The notes: a model not told the origin generated them from the letters alone. Positions 32,682-41,112 are shown, counted from the first letter of the stretch. The stretch is 41,845 nucleotides of DNA from Pauljensenia sp902373545 (GCF_041432775.1 NZ_JAPWAG010000020.1:1-41845), one strand, 5' to 3'. A program made the numbers and translations.

Positions 32682-35137
32682 TGACCCATCTCCTTCAGTG
32701 TGCGCGCGTACTTGGCCGCCTGTGAGGAGCCTCGGAAAAGACCAAGCCAGCCGATACACTCCTCACCGAGCGGCGGCGCCCACCCCTCGGCCTGTGCCCG
32801 CGCGTACTGCGCGGTGACGACGCCCATCAGCTGCCCGATGCCCACGCGTCCGCGCTCGAGCCCGGGAAGCAAAGCGAGCGCCAGGTCCAGCGCGAGGCGC
32901 GGATCCACATCCCCCAGATCCTCGAAGGCCTGCGCCCACCGGTTCAGTTTCACGGTGTGTGCCACGGCCGCGAAAGCGGCCACGGCCTCGTCGAAGGCGA
33001 GGTCACCGCGCGCCACCAGGGCGGCAAGGGTTTCGACGCCGAGGGCGCGCGACTCGACGTCGCGTTCGCCCATCGCCTGGCCGAGGAGCTGGGCGGACAG
33101 TGAATCCCAGCGCCCGCCGTGCTCACACAGGGCCCGATAGCAGTCAGCGGTCAGCTGCGTACTGTCAAGCACATACCACTGCGAGGCGATCAGGCAGACG
33201 GCGAAGTGACGCACCGACGCGGGGTAGAGATATCGGTGGGCAGTAAAATCACCCGAGGCGCTCGCAATATCCGCGAGCGCGCTCAGCTCAGGGCCTGTCG
33301 CGCCCGTATCTGCGCCGACGACGCGCGGGACATAGAAGGCATAGACCGGCGATCCGTCGCGCGCGACCTTGGGCTTCCCGCTGCGCGACTCATAGGCGGG
33401 GCGCCCTTCCCACGTCACGGAGAGGGAGGACAGGTAACCCTCGGCCCGTCTGCGCACCGCGCCCGTGAGCGCGAGACGGATGCGAGCCGCGGCGGGCAGC
33501 TCCGCTTCCCGCTCCTCCACAAGCGCAAGCGCGGCCGCGCAGTCCGGATGCTCGGTGTCTACGCGCAGCAGCGCCTGGGTGAGGTCTGCGGGAAGAGGCG
33601 CGGCGTCCCCGTTGTCCAGGGCACGGCGCACGAGCGTCAGGGGATTCACGGCTCCCCGGTCGTCGGTGGGCGTGGCCAGGAGGTGGTAGCGCCGTCCACG
33701 CTCGACCAGGCCCGCAACTTCGATGATGCGCTCTCGCATAAGGGTCGGCATATTTTCCGATTCCAACCAGGCGGTGCCAGCGGCCAGCGGGCTCTCAGCA
33801 CCCTCCCCTCCCCCATCGAGGGCTATCTGCAGGAGAGTTCCGAGCATGCGCTCGTACCCGAATCTGCGCGTGGTCAGGCGCCGCACGAGCGGGCGCAACG
33901 ATTCCAGCGCACTCGGGTCGAACTCGGGGGATGCCAGGAACGCGAGCAGCGCCTCGTATTCGAGCCCCATCTGCGCGCCCTGGGCCAGGACGCCGACCCT
34001 CCCGCTCACGTCGTCGGCGCTCATGGGAACCAGGTCGGCCACCTCCCGGGGCGGCGGCAGGAAGGCGGCGGGAGCCTGCTCGCCCGGGTCATCCTCGGGG
34101 ACGAGGCCGGGGTCGGCCTGGTCGGTCGCCGCGTGCCCGGGGTCGAGGAGGTCGAGCGTGGCAACGACGAGCGGGTCCAACTCCGCGTCCGACAGGAGGC
34201 GGCCGACCACTGCGGAGTCGAGGAGGCCCGATCGCAGCGCGTCACTCGCCAAGTCGATGGCCAGAGCCTGCACCTGCGCATGCGGGAAGGAGAGGGCGAC
34301 GCCGAGCAGGGGTTCGAGGTCGGTGCCCTCCACGGCGCCGAGGCCATCACGCAGGACCCCGAGCACGCGCAGGGCGTTGGCCTTGGACCCCATGAGCGCG
34401 CCCTCGCAGCTGCGTGCGAAGAGCTCCAGGTCGAGTCGCCCGGCGCGCGCTAGGGCGCTCAGCTGCCCGACCGCCAGGGTGACGGTCGCCCCGACGGGCG
34501 CGGACATGAGGGCGCACAGGGCCCCCTGGCGCGCCTCGGCCTCGTCGAGGGTCATGGACAGCATTCGCAGTGTGCGCGAATACCAACCGGCGCGCCCCGA
34601 CGGTAGGTCTGCGGCGAGCATGTCGAGGAGGGCGTCGAGCAGGCGGTCACGCTCGATGAGGCCCTCGTCGATGCTGGCGGCGAGCGTTCGCGACCAGCCG
34701 GGCGTCCGCTCCGAACCCATGGTGGCAGAACGGTCGGAGGCAGACAGCGACACGCCGCGGTTGCCCTCCTGACGCAGCATCCCCCACACCAGCTCCTCGC
34801 GCAGCTCCCTATCGGCGCGCATAAGGGGCAGCTGCAGCCCGGGTTCGAGAGCGATCAGCGCCGTTAGGTACCGCTCGTCATGGTCGAGGGCCAGGTCGCC
34901 GCGCAGTTCAGCCAGACGCAAGAAGCCGATCCCCTTGAGCCAGGCACCGGTGACCCTGGAGCTGACGTCCAGGTCATAGAGCGTGGGCGGCCCCTCGTTG
35001 AGCTCGAGCATGCGCGCGTAGACCTGGTCGAGCGTCCACTCGCCTGGGTGATCTGTGATCCACAGGTGCAGCCTCCAAAAGTCAGCGCATTCCTCCAGGG
35101 TCTCGGGACGCCAGCTCTTATCCGATGTCTGACTCAT
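32678..35137 (-). CDS. Large alpha-helical protein, second gene of the SWIM operon
   Basis: This 819-residue protein is a distant relative of its downstream neighbour: LLDALLDMLAADLPSGRAGWYSRTLRMLSMTLDEAEARQ with PVGATVTLAVGQLSAL mirrors the LSECLAAQRRDFS and LPSQTVTLAHKAL region there. The rest is helical repeat without visible catalytic motifs. A more beta-like section (VTWEGRPAYESRSGKPKVARDGSPVYAFYVPRV) and YLYPASVRHF follow in the C-terminal half, also recalling the neighbour. The start at 35137 lies in the ATGA overlap with the SWIM gene, after AAGGAGG. Such a protein may be a scaffold for the SWIM protein; this is inference. Confidence 0.75.
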   Translation of the reverse strand: MSQTSDKSWRPETLEECADFWRLHLWITDHPGEWTLDQVYARMLELNEGPPTLYDLDVSSRVTGAWLKGIGFLRLAELRGDLALDHDERYLTALIALEPGLQLPLMRADRELREELVWGMLRQEGNRGVSLSASDRSATMGSERTPGWSRTLAASIDEGLIERDRLLDALLDMLAADLPSGRAGWYSRTLRMLSMTLDEAEARQGALCALMSAPVGATVTLAVGQLSALARAGRLDLELFARSCEGALMGSKANALRVLGVLRDGLGAVEGTDLEPLLGVALSFPHAQVQALAIDLASDALRSGLLDSAVVGRLLSDAELDPLVVATLDLLDPGHAATDQADPGLVPEDDPGEQAPAAFLPPPREVADLVPMSADDVSGRVGVLAQGAQMGLEYEALLAFLASPEFDPSALESLRPLVRRLTTRRFGYERMLGTLLQIALDGGGEGAESPLAAGTAWLESENMPTLMRERIIEVAGLVERGRRYHLLATPTDDRGAVNPLTLVRRALDNGDAAPLPADLTQALLRVDTEHPDCAAALALVEEREAELPAAARIRLALTGAVRRRAEGYLSSLSVTWEGRPAYESRSGKPKVARDGSPVYAFYVPRVVGADTGATGPELSALADIASASGDFTAHRYLYPASVRHFAVCLIASQWYVLDSTQLTADCYRALCEHGGRWDSLSAQLLGQAMGERDVESRALGVETLAALVARGDLAFDEAVAAFAAVAHTVKLNRWAQAFEDLGDVDPRLALDLALALLPGLERGRVGIGQLMGVVTAQYARAQAEGWAPPLGEECIGWLGLFRGSSQAAKYARTLKEMGQ

Positions 35138-36528
35138 TGATCCTCCTTGATCAGAGTGGAGACGGCGAGGACGTGCTTGCAGGGGCCTCGCCCTCCCCTG
35201 TGTTTCATCCACCACGGGCAGGTGCAGCGGTACTCGCCGATGGCGTAAGGGTCGGCGGGCGCCTCCACCCGGTAGCGGTTCGCGCCCGAGGACACGCGGA
35301 ATCGCGCGCCCTCCTCCCGTGTAACCGCGCCGCGCTCAATGAGCGCGCGTGCCCCGGCCAGGCGCGGATGCATGGCGGTGAGCGCGTCGGGACGCACGGG
35401 CAGTGGCCGATGGAAGTAGGCCCCCTCGGTGACGTCGAAGCCAACCTGCCCGCTTGAGGCCAGGAGCGCCAGGCCCCCGGCAACCCGATCCGGGGCCAGG
35501 CCTGCGCGAGCGGCCATGAGCTCAGTGTCGATGCGCGGCTCGAAAGACAGCAGGGCGGAGAGCATGTCGGCGTCCTCCTCGACGCGCGGATCCCCCAGGG
35601 AGGCCAGGACCGCGCCCTCCCCCGAGAATCCGCGCGACTTGGCGGGGCTGAGCCCAATGGAGAGGCGCGCGCCGGGCATGCGGGCAACCCACAGGGAGGC
35701 GACCGGCTCGCTGCCCGCGTCCACGTCAGGACCGTAGGCCTCAAGACTGCTGATGTGGTGCAGGAGCGGCTCGAACACGCGCAGGCGCTCCGGCCCCGCC
35801 ACGCACGCCGCCCCCGGCGCGGCCCTGGTTCCCAAGCGCAGCCCGCGCACAGCCCGACCCGCCCACATGACCGTGCCCGTCGCGCTGGACCTGGGCAGGC
35901 CTCGAACGAAGGCGCGCGCCTGCGCAGTATTCAACACGTGGAGGGGCATCATCGCCGAGGAGAGCATCTGGGTCTCCGCGAATCCCTTGAGCCAGCGCAG
36001 GGACAGGGGAACCCGCTCCTCGGTCACCTCCCCATCCAGGGTCGTGGCTGTCAGGCCCTCCGACCCCACATCCAGGTGCAGGGGCTCCCCGGCGTGCAGG
36101 GAGGCCAGGGCGGCGCGCAGCGGCTGGTTGACGTCCACATTGGTCACGCCGACCGCGCGGTGGGTGGCGTCCAGGGCCGAGGCCTGCACGTCGAGCCGGG
36201 CGTACACGCCGCAGCACACGCTGAAGGACTCAAAACGCAGGCCCTCCGCCGTGCTGGTCACAACCGGGTCGAGCATCCCGATCCGCGTCAATCCCCCACC
36301 GGGGGTGGGAACCATGCCGGGCGGCACGTAGAAGCGGGTGCGGGCCACGCGCGCGACAGCGAGCAGCCCCGCGGCCACCACGTCGGGGCGCTCCATGAAG
36401 CCCGAAAAGAAAAAGGGATGTGCAGCCTCCCCCTCGGGGGTCGAGCCTCCCGAGGTCGCCAGCTCGAGGCCACCGCCCTCGTCCAGGCGCGAGGCCGCCG
36501 CGTAGCGGTATGCGAACTCGTAGTCCAT
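35134..36528 (-). CDS. SWIM zinc-finger protein, first gene of the operon
   Basis: The 464-residue protein carries a SWIM zinc finger at its C-terminus: Cys435-x-Cys437 (RCTCPWW), a basic loop and Cys450-x-His452 (GPCKHVLAV), all four ligands present. SWIM domains bind DNA or proteins. The preceding part is a domain I cannot name, with a winged-helix-like section (LMAARAGLAPDRVAGGLALLASSGQVGFDVTEG) before the finger. GAAGGAG lies just before the ATG. It leads a coupled operon of three genes with 4-nt overlaps, an order seen in other actinobacteria as far as I recall. The operon's role is unknown. Confidence 0.85.
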   Translation of the reverse strand: MDYEFAYRYAAASRLDEGGGLELATSGGSTPEGEAAHPFFFSGFMERPDVVAAGLLAVARVARTRFYVPPGMVPTPGGGLTRIGMLDPVVTSTAEGLRFESFSVCCGVYARLDVQASALDATHRAVGVTNVDVNQPLRAALASLHAGEPLHLDVGSEGLTATTLDGEVTEERVPLSLRWLKGFAETQMLSSAMMPLHVLNTAQARAFVRGLPRSSATGTVMWAGRAVRGLRLGTRAAPGAACVAGPERLRVFEPLLHHISSLEAYGPDVDAGSEPVASLWVARMPGARLSIGLSPAKSRGFSGEGAVLASLGDPRVEEDADMLSALLSFEPRIDTELMAARAGLAPDRVAGGLALLASSGQVGFDVTEGAYFHRPLPVRPDALTAMHPRLAGARALIERGAVTREEGARFRVSSGANRYRVEAPADPYAIGEYRCTCPWWMKHRGGRGPCKHVLAVSTLIKEDQ

Positions 36529-36653
36529 GTCGCTCCTTCGCTGAATCGTGGCGCCAGGCTAACACAGGGGTCCCACATCTGGAGTCATCCCGACTCGCAC
36601 CCGCCCCCACACTCGCCAAAAGCCCGGAATAGCAACGAAAAATCGCGACTATA

Positions 36654-36695
36654 ATGCGGGGTGCCGCGACCGATCACGGCCGCGGCACCCCGCAT
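36654..36695 (-). terminator. Strong hairpin after the methyltransferase gene
   Basis: A 15-bp perfect stem ATGCGGGGTGCCGCG/CGCGGCACCCCGCAT with a 12-nt loop lies 14 nt past the methyltransferase stop. On the minus strand it is followed by ATAGTCGCGATTTTT, so it is a plausible terminator for that gene. Confidence 0.75.
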
Positions 36696-36708
36696 ACAGG
36701 CAAGACGC

Positions 36709-38406
36709 TCAGAACGTCAGGAACCCCCAGCGGATCAGGTCGCGCAGGGGCGCCTCAACCTCGGCGCGCACATCATCAACCTCAACCGACGTGAGCATCG
36801 CGACGGCCGCCACGATCTGCCCGACCGTCAACTCCCCGTCAGAGGCTCCCACGACCGCAGACACGGCCGACGAGACCGGCACCGACCTGCCCAATCCCCC
36901 ACCCTGATGCAGGATCAGCAGCTCCGGGTCGGGACTACCCGGCACGTAGTGGCGCTCCTCGCGCACATCCGAGGCCCGCGTCAGCGCCACCTCCCACAAC
37001 TCCGGGGCGCGCAGGGAGGCCAGCGCCCACGCGACGTCACACCCGCGCGGGGCGTGCCCATCGAGGGACAGATCAAACGCACGCACCCCACCCGAGGCGG
37101 CCTCGGCCTCGTCGAGCCTGCGAAGCGCCACGAAACCCATACCGATCGCGCCCGTGCCCGCGCGACGGAAATCCACCAGCCACGAGGTGAACGCGCGCTC
37201 GTAGTCGGCGCGGGCCATGAGCTGGCCACCCGAGTCGCGGATCCACATGTCCACGTAGCGCGCGGGATCGAGGACGTCGCGCTGAACGACCCACGCGTCC
37301 ACGGGCAGGTCTTTAAGCCACGCGTCGACGCGCTCGAACCACTGCGTATCCGGGTTGCGACTCGCGGGAATCTCCCAGTTCGCGAGCATCTGCAAGGTGC
37401 CCCCCTCGGCCAGGCACGCGGGCGCACCGCGCAGGACCGCGCGGACCAGGTTGTCGCGGTCCATGCCGCCGTCGCGATACTCGAGCAGGCCGGCCGCGCC
37501 TCGCACAGTGTCCGGCGTGATAACGAACGGCGGGTTGGACACGATCAGATCGAAGGTCTCGCCCACGACCGGCTCAAAAAGGGAGCCCTCGCGGACATCG
37601 ATGACGGCCTCGTTGAGGGCCGCGTTGAACTGCGTGAGCGCGCACGCCCGCGCCGAGAGGTCGGTGGCGACGACGCGGCGCGCGTGCGTGGCCAGGTACA
37701 GGGCCTGGATGCCGCAGCCGCACCCCAGGTCGAGCGCGGAGTCAACAGACTCGCGCACGGTCATGCCCAGCAGCGTCCGCGTCGCCCCGCCGACGCCCAT
37801 CACGTGATCGTCCGCCAGGGGCTTGCCGGTGCGCATCTCCCCCGGGTCCGAGGTCACCCACCAGTCGCGGTCCCCGCCGGGCAGGGTCGCCGCGTGGGGG
37901 CGCAGGTCGTACAGGGCGCTCATCCACGGGTCCGACTCCACCTCGAGCTCGGGCGCCTCCTCGTCAGGGTCGTGCATCGTCGGCAGGGTCGGCGTCTTCG
38001 GGGACGAGGCCCCCTCGCCCGCCTGCGCATCCTCACGCTTGGGCGCAAACTTGCCGCACCCGCGGGTGACGACGAGAGCGGAAGTGGCCTCGGCCTCGTC
38101 GATAGTGGCCGCGAGACCAAGGGTTTCCAGACCCGCGGCGCCCAGCGTCGGCAGGGCCGCATCCAGGGCCGAGGCGCGCTCTGGCTGGCCGAGGACGAAG
38201 AAGCGCGTGAGGGTAGCCGCCGGGTCGGTGACGCCCGCGAGCTCGACGAGGGCGGGCAGGCGCGAGTCGCGCATGAGGGCGGACAGGGCGCCGTCACTGA
38301 GCAGCGTCTCAAGGGTGTCAGTGGTCCAGCTTGCCGCGATAACGTCGAAGCGCAGGCGCGCGATGAGGTCACGATCGAGGGCAGGAACGGGTGCGGAAGT
38401 CGTCAT
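36709..38406 (-). CDS. Class I SAM-dependent methyltransferase (NPPF type)
   Basis: The 565-residue protein transfers methyl groups from S-adenosylmethionine. A central Rossmann domain has motif I LDLGCGCGIQAL at about 226-237, VVATDLS at the acidic loop, and the catalytic NPPF at 291-294 (IVSNPPFV), the signature of enzymes that methylate exocyclic or amide nitrogens (adenine or guanine in nucleic acid, or glutamine). A helical N-terminal domain (1-115) and a C-terminal domain (330-565) flank it, a three-part build found in actinobacterial proteins of unknown substrate. An acidic, disordered stretch (about 120-158) separates the first two. The ATG at 38406 sits 6 nt after TAGTCT, so it is probably leaderless. 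The substrate cannot be told. Confidence 0.88.
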   Translation of the reverse strand: MTTSAPVPALDRDLIARLRFDVIAASWTTDTLETLLSDGALSALMRDSRLPALVELAGVTDPAATLTRFFVLGQPERASALDAALPTLGAAGLETLGLAATIDEAEATSALVVTRGCGKFAPKREDAQAGEGASSPKTPTLPTMHDPDEEAPELEVESDPWMSALYDLRPHAATLPGGDRDWWVTSDPGEMRTGKPLADDHVMGVGGATRTLLGMTVRESVDSALDLGCGCGIQALYLATHARRVVATDLSARACALTQFNAALNEAVIDVREGSLFEPVVGETFDLIVSNPPFVITPDTVRGAAGLLEYRDGGMDRDNLVRAVLRGAPACLAEGGTLQMLANWEIPASRNPDTQWFERVDAWLKDLPVDAWVVQRDVLDPARYVDMWIRDSGGQLMARADYERAFTSWLVDFRRAGTGAIGMGFVALRRLDEAEAASGGVRAFDLSLDGHAPRGCDVAWALASLRAPELWEVALTRASDVREERHYVPGSPDPELLILHQGGGLGRSVPVSSAVSAVVGASDGELTVGQIVAAVAMLTSVEVDDVRAEVEAPLRDLIRWGFLTF

Positions 38407-38412
38407 GACTCT

Positions 38413-38418
38413 AGACTA
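38413..38418 (-). promoter_or_regulatory. -10 box (TAGTCT) of the methyltransferase gene
   Basis: On the minus strand TAGTCT is followed by AGAGTC and the ATG. The spacing equals that of the other leaderless genes here. Confidence 0.5.
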
Positions 38419-38428
38419 TCCCCGCACG

Positions 38429-38434
38429 TACAAT
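38429..38434 (+). promoter_or_regulatory. -10 box (TACAAT) of the DUF808 gene
   Basis: TACAAT lies about 50 nt before the DUF808 start, giving a normal leader with AGGAGG at 38471. It is divergent from, and nearly abuts, the methyltransferase promoter. Confidence 0.55.
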
Positions 38435-38483
38435 GCGCGTAACGACACGAGGCCCCCATGCGAGGCCCATAGGAGGAAAACCC

Positions 38484-39452
38484 ATGTCCGGAGGACTTGT
38501 CGCCCTACTCGACGATATCGCGACCCTCGCGAAGGTCACGGCCTCATCCATCGACGATGTTGCGGCCAACGCCGTCAAGGCCTCGTCGAAGGCGGTCGGC
38601 GTCGTCATCGACGACACGGCAGTGACTCCTCAGTACGTGTCGGGCCTGAGCCCCGAACGCGAGCTACCCATCATCGGCAAGATCGCGCGCGGCTCCCTTA
38701 TTAATAAGCTGTTCATCATCCTGCCGATCGCGCTGCTGCTCACCTGGTTCGCGCCGCGAGTCCTGCCGTTCCTGCTAGTCGTGGGCGGCGCGTACCTGTG
38801 CTTCGAGGGCGGGGAGAAGGTCCTCGAGAAACTCGGCTGGCTGCCCGGCCACCACGAGGGGCACGAGGAGGGCGGCGCTGCCTCCGCCGAGGAGCTCGAG
38901 AAGTCCATCGTGTCCTCCGCGACCCGCACCGACCTGATCCTCAGCGCCGAAATCATGCTCGTGTCGATGGCGGGCCTGTCCAACGAGACCGGCGTCATGC
39001 GCGTCGCCGTCCTCATCGGGGTCGCGTTCTTCATGACGTTCTTCGTGTACGGCCTCGTCGCTCTGCTCGTGAAGGCGGACGATTTCGGCCTCCACCTGGC
39101 CAAGGGTGCCGTCAAGCCCGAGGACAACCGCCCCGGCCCCGTGGACAACATGGGCCGCACGATCGTGCGCATCATGCCCCACATCTTCAACGTCATCGGC
39201 GTCGTCGGCACGGTCGCGATGCTGTGGGTGGGCGGCCACCTGGTCATCGAAAACCTCGCCGAGGTCGGCGTCCCCGTCTTCCACCACATCCTCGAGACCG
39301 CCGAGCACGCGGTGTCCGCAGCGGGCGGCTTCGTCACCTGGCTGGTCGAGACTCTCCTGTCCGGCGTCTTCGGTGTCATTCTCGGTGCCGTCGTCGCGTG
39401 GATCGTCGTGGGCGCCTCGGCGCTCGTACGCAAGGCGCGCGGAAGGGCCTGA
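38484..39452 (+). CDS. DUF808 family integral membrane protein (YedI-like)
   Basis: The 322-residue protein fits the DUF808/YedI family of unknown role. The N-terminus is the family hallmark: SGGLVALLDDIATLAKVTASSIDDVAANAVKASSK in short conserved runs, then DDTAVTPQYVSGLSPERELPII and the basic GKIARGSLINKL. Several membrane spans follow: LFIILPIALLLTWF, VLPFLLVVGGAYLCF, MRVAVLIGVAFFMTFFVYGLVALL, IFNVIGVVGTVAMLWVGGHL and the C-terminal FGVILGAVVAWIVVGASAL. AGGAGG and the family start support 38484 over the earlier in-frame codons. It is monocistronic, ended by a strong hairpin. Confidence 0.92.
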   Translation: MSGGLVALLDDIATLAKVTASSIDDVAANAVKASSKAVGVVIDDTAVTPQYVSGLSPERELPIIGKIARGSLINKLFIILPIALLLTWFAPRVLPFLLVVGGAYLCFEGGEKVLEKLGWLPGHHEGHEEGGAASAEELEKSIVSSATRTDLILSAEIMLVSMAGLSNETGVMRVAVLIGVAFFMTFFVYGLVALLVKADDFGLHLAKGAVKPEDNRPGPVDNMGRTIVRIMPHIFNVIGVVGTVAMLWVGGHLVIENLAEVGVPVFHHILETAEHAVSAAGGFVTWLVETLLSGVFGVILGAVVAWIVVGASALVRKARGRA

Positions 39453-39467
39453 TTTTCTTCTCTTGTC

Positions 39468-39509
39468 ACGAGGCCGGGGCGGGTTCAAGCGGACTAGCCC
39501 CGGCCTCGT
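39468..39509 (+). terminator. Hairpin terminator after the DUF808 gene
   Basis: A 13-bp perfect stem ACGAGGCCGGGGC/GCCCCGGCCTCGT with a 16-nt loop begins 15 nt past the stop. There is no real T-run (CGTTG). The arms are the same words that bound the cassette spacers. Confidence 0.7.
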
Positions 39510-39568
39510 CGTTGATCGCAATCCGCGAAAGGTGACATGAAACCCCTACGCAAGTCGGGACTTAAGTA

Positions 39569-39584
39569 CTACCCTTGGGGGTAG
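39569..39584 (+). promoter_or_regulatory. Inverted repeat upstream of the SOD gene
   Basis: CTACCC-TTGG-GGGTAG lies 34 nt before the SOD start. It could be an operator for a metal- or redox-responsive regulator or a small hairpin in the leader. I cannot assign a regulator. Confidence 0.4.
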
Positions 39585-39618
39585 CAACAAAACGACGAAG
39601 ACGCCCAGGAGGAGCATC

Positions 39619-40302
39619 ATGACCGTCTACACCCTGCCCGAACTTCCCTACGATTACGCCGCCCTCGAGCCCCACATCTCCGGCCGCATCATGGAGCTGC
39701 ACCACGACAAGCACCACGCCAACTACGTGGCCGGCGCGAACGCCGCCCTCGAGAAGCTGGCCGCCGCCCGCGAGTCCGGCGACTTCGCCGCGATCAACCT
39801 GTGGGAGAAGAACCTGGCCTTCAACCTGGGTGGCCACACCAACCACTCGATCTTCTGGACCAACATGACCGGCGAGGGCGCCTCGCGCCCCGAGGGTGAG
39901 CTCGGCGCCGCGATCGACGAGTTCTTCGGCTCGTTTGAGTCCTTCCAGGCTCAGTTCGCCGCCGCCGCGCTGGGCCTGCAGGGCTCCGGCTGGGCCGTCC
40001 TCGCGTGGGACACCGTCGGCAAGCGCCTCGTGACCTACCAGATGACCGACCAGCAGGGCAACATCCCCGTCGCGACCGTGCCGCTGCTCATGATCGACAT
40101 GTGGGAGCACGCCTTCTACCTGGATTACCTCAACGTCAAGGCCGACTACGTCAAGGCCTGGTGGAACCTGGTGAACTGGGAGAACGTCGCCTCTCGTTTC
40201 CAGGCCGCCCGCCTGTCCTCCGGCCTGGTCAACGCCCACTCTGCGCTGACCGACCTGGGCACCCACGCGGTCGACACCGTCAAGGGCTGGTGGAAGAACT
40301 GA
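39619..40302 (+). CDS. sodA: Superoxide dismutase (Mn/Fe family)
   Basis: The 227-residue cytoplasmic enzyme converts superoxide to oxygen and hydrogen peroxide. It has all four metal ligands: His28 in MELHHDKHH, the histidine of GGHTNHSIFW, and the Asp and His of the C-terminal signature DMWEHAFYLDY. The alpha-helical N-terminus (LPELPYDYAALEPHISGRIM) and QGSGWAVLAWD are typical. GGHTNH with a glycine and the later Gln-rich loop favour manganese, but cambialistic use is possible. The last about 25 residues (ALTDLGTHAVDTVKGWWKN) extend a little past the usual end. AGGAGGAG precedes the ATG. It is a single gene ended by a UUCG-type hairpin. Confidence 0.96.
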   Translation: MTVYTLPELPYDYAALEPHISGRIMELHHDKHHANYVAGANAALEKLAAARESGDFAAINLWEKNLAFNLGGHTNHSIFWTNMTGEGASRPEGELGAAIDEFFGSFESFQAQFAAAALGLQGSGWAVLAWDTVGKRLVTYQMTDQQGNIPVATVPLLMIDMWEHAFYLDYLNVKADYVKAWWNLVNWENVASRFQAARLSSGLVNAHSALTDLGTHAVDTVKGWWKN

Positions 40303-40382
40303 GCGTTCGCGTTGACGCGTCCGCGGCCGTTGTTTCTGAGCTGAGGCTCGGGCGCTGACTGTGCGGCCACCGCACGCAACGA

Positions 40383-40410
40383 GAGGCGGGACCCTTCGGG
40401 GTCCCGCCTC
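40383..40410 (+). terminator. Terminator after sodA
   Basis: A 12-bp perfect stem GAGGCGGGACCC/GGGTCCCGCCTC closes a TTCG tetraloop, 80 nt past the SOD stop. The T-run is poor (TGCTGC), but the stem is very stable. Confidence 0.75.
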
Positions 40411-40521
40411 TGCTGCATCCCTGGAGGTGCAGAGGAGCAGAGCCTATGAAGGGGCAGCCAGTGAAGGGGCGGGGCCTGACAGAGGGGCCCGAAAGTGACG
40501 GAGGTAACCACCCCTCCAAAA

Positions 40522-40628
40522 GTCGCACGTAATTTAACGCGGTCATTTTTCGAGATAGGCCACAAACGTTGCAATTCCAACGATCGAATTTCAAACCCTA
40601 AAATACAGGCATGGGAATTACGTGCGAC
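40522..40628 (+). repeat. 107-bp element with 13-bp terminal inverted repeats, copy 1
   Basis: GTCGCACGTAATT at the left end is perfectly inverted at the right (AATTACGTGCGAC). The core AACGTTGCAATTCCAACGAT (40565-40584) is itself nearly palindromic. An inverted relative lies at 41438-41545. Similarity continues about 16 nt beyond the right end (GGAACCAC). It is too short to code, so it may be a miniature mobile element or a structured RNA or protein-binding site. Confidence 0.75.
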
Positions 40629-40766
40629 ATTGCTGGGGAACCACTCCAAACCGCGGTCTGGCAGCTCACGAAGTATCACCAGGGCACCCCAACATCCACG
40701 TGCGGACCCTCTATTACGCACGTTGACCTGCTAATACGAGCCTGGACAGCCCCACCCACGCGCTAA

Positions 40767-40827
40767 ATTGCGGGTTTGCATGCGATATTGCGGGTTTAGG
40801 CTCGCAACATCGGGTTCACGTGCGAAC
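40767..40827 (+). repeat. Three degenerate tandem repeats of about 20 bp
   Basis: ATTGCGGGTTTGCATGCGAT, a second unit ATTGCGGGTTTAGGCTCGCA and a third ATCGGGTTCACGTGCGAAC follow each other. The word GCGACATTGC at the right end of the 107-bp element is close to this unit, suggesting common origin. Confidence 0.65.
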
Positions 40828-40851
40828 AACACACCACGATTGATACCAAAT

Positions 40852-40928
40852 CCGCCAAAGTGCAGACCCATTGCGCCAAAACGGCCTATTTTTAACTGTT
40901 TTCACCCAATGGGTCTGCAGTTTGGCGG
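40852..40928. repeat. 77-bp inverted repeat, 22-bp arms
   Basis: The arms 40852-40873 and 40907-40928 are complementary at 21 of 22 positions (left arm contains TGCAGACCCATTG, right arm CAATGGGTCTGCA). The 33-nt loop is AT-rich. There is no T-run, so it is not a standard terminator. Confidence 0.85.
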
Positions 40929-40986
40929 CAACACCACCTCGAACCGCGATCTCAGCACCTCCCCACGGGGGAAATGGCGTCATTTG

Positions 40987-41016
40987 AGGCGGGACCCTGC
41001 GGGGTCCCGCCTTTTT
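40987..41016 (+). terminator. Rho-independent terminator, near-copy of the sodA terminator
   Basis: AGGCGGGACCC/GGGTCCCGCCT around TGCG is followed by TTTTT. It differs from the hairpin at 40383 by one base in the loop and has a better T-run. No gene is seen directly before it, so it may end a read-through or a non-coding transcript. Confidence 0.8.
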
Positions 41017-41076
41017 GCACCCTGCATCGATTCGCCCCCTGGCCCAGCCACCGCTAGGACCGACGACGCCAACCAG

Positions 41077-41112
41077 GCCGACCACACTGACGAAGCCGAC
41101 CACACTGACGAG
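41077..41112 (+). repeat. Two tandem 18-bp repeats
   Basis: GCCGACCACACTGACGAA is repeated head to tail with one change at the last base. Together they would encode ADHTDE twice, but the surrounding frame is not convincing as a gene. Confidence 0.7.

Noticed and set aside
40446..40532. 28-codon ORF with GAGGAG upstream
   Set aside because: It lies just after the sodA terminator, has no promoter and ends inside the 107-bp repeat; too little support for a gene call.
40516..40634. Target-site duplication around the 107-bp element
   Set aside because: I compared the bases flanking both ends of each copy and found no matching short duplication, so transposition is not shown.
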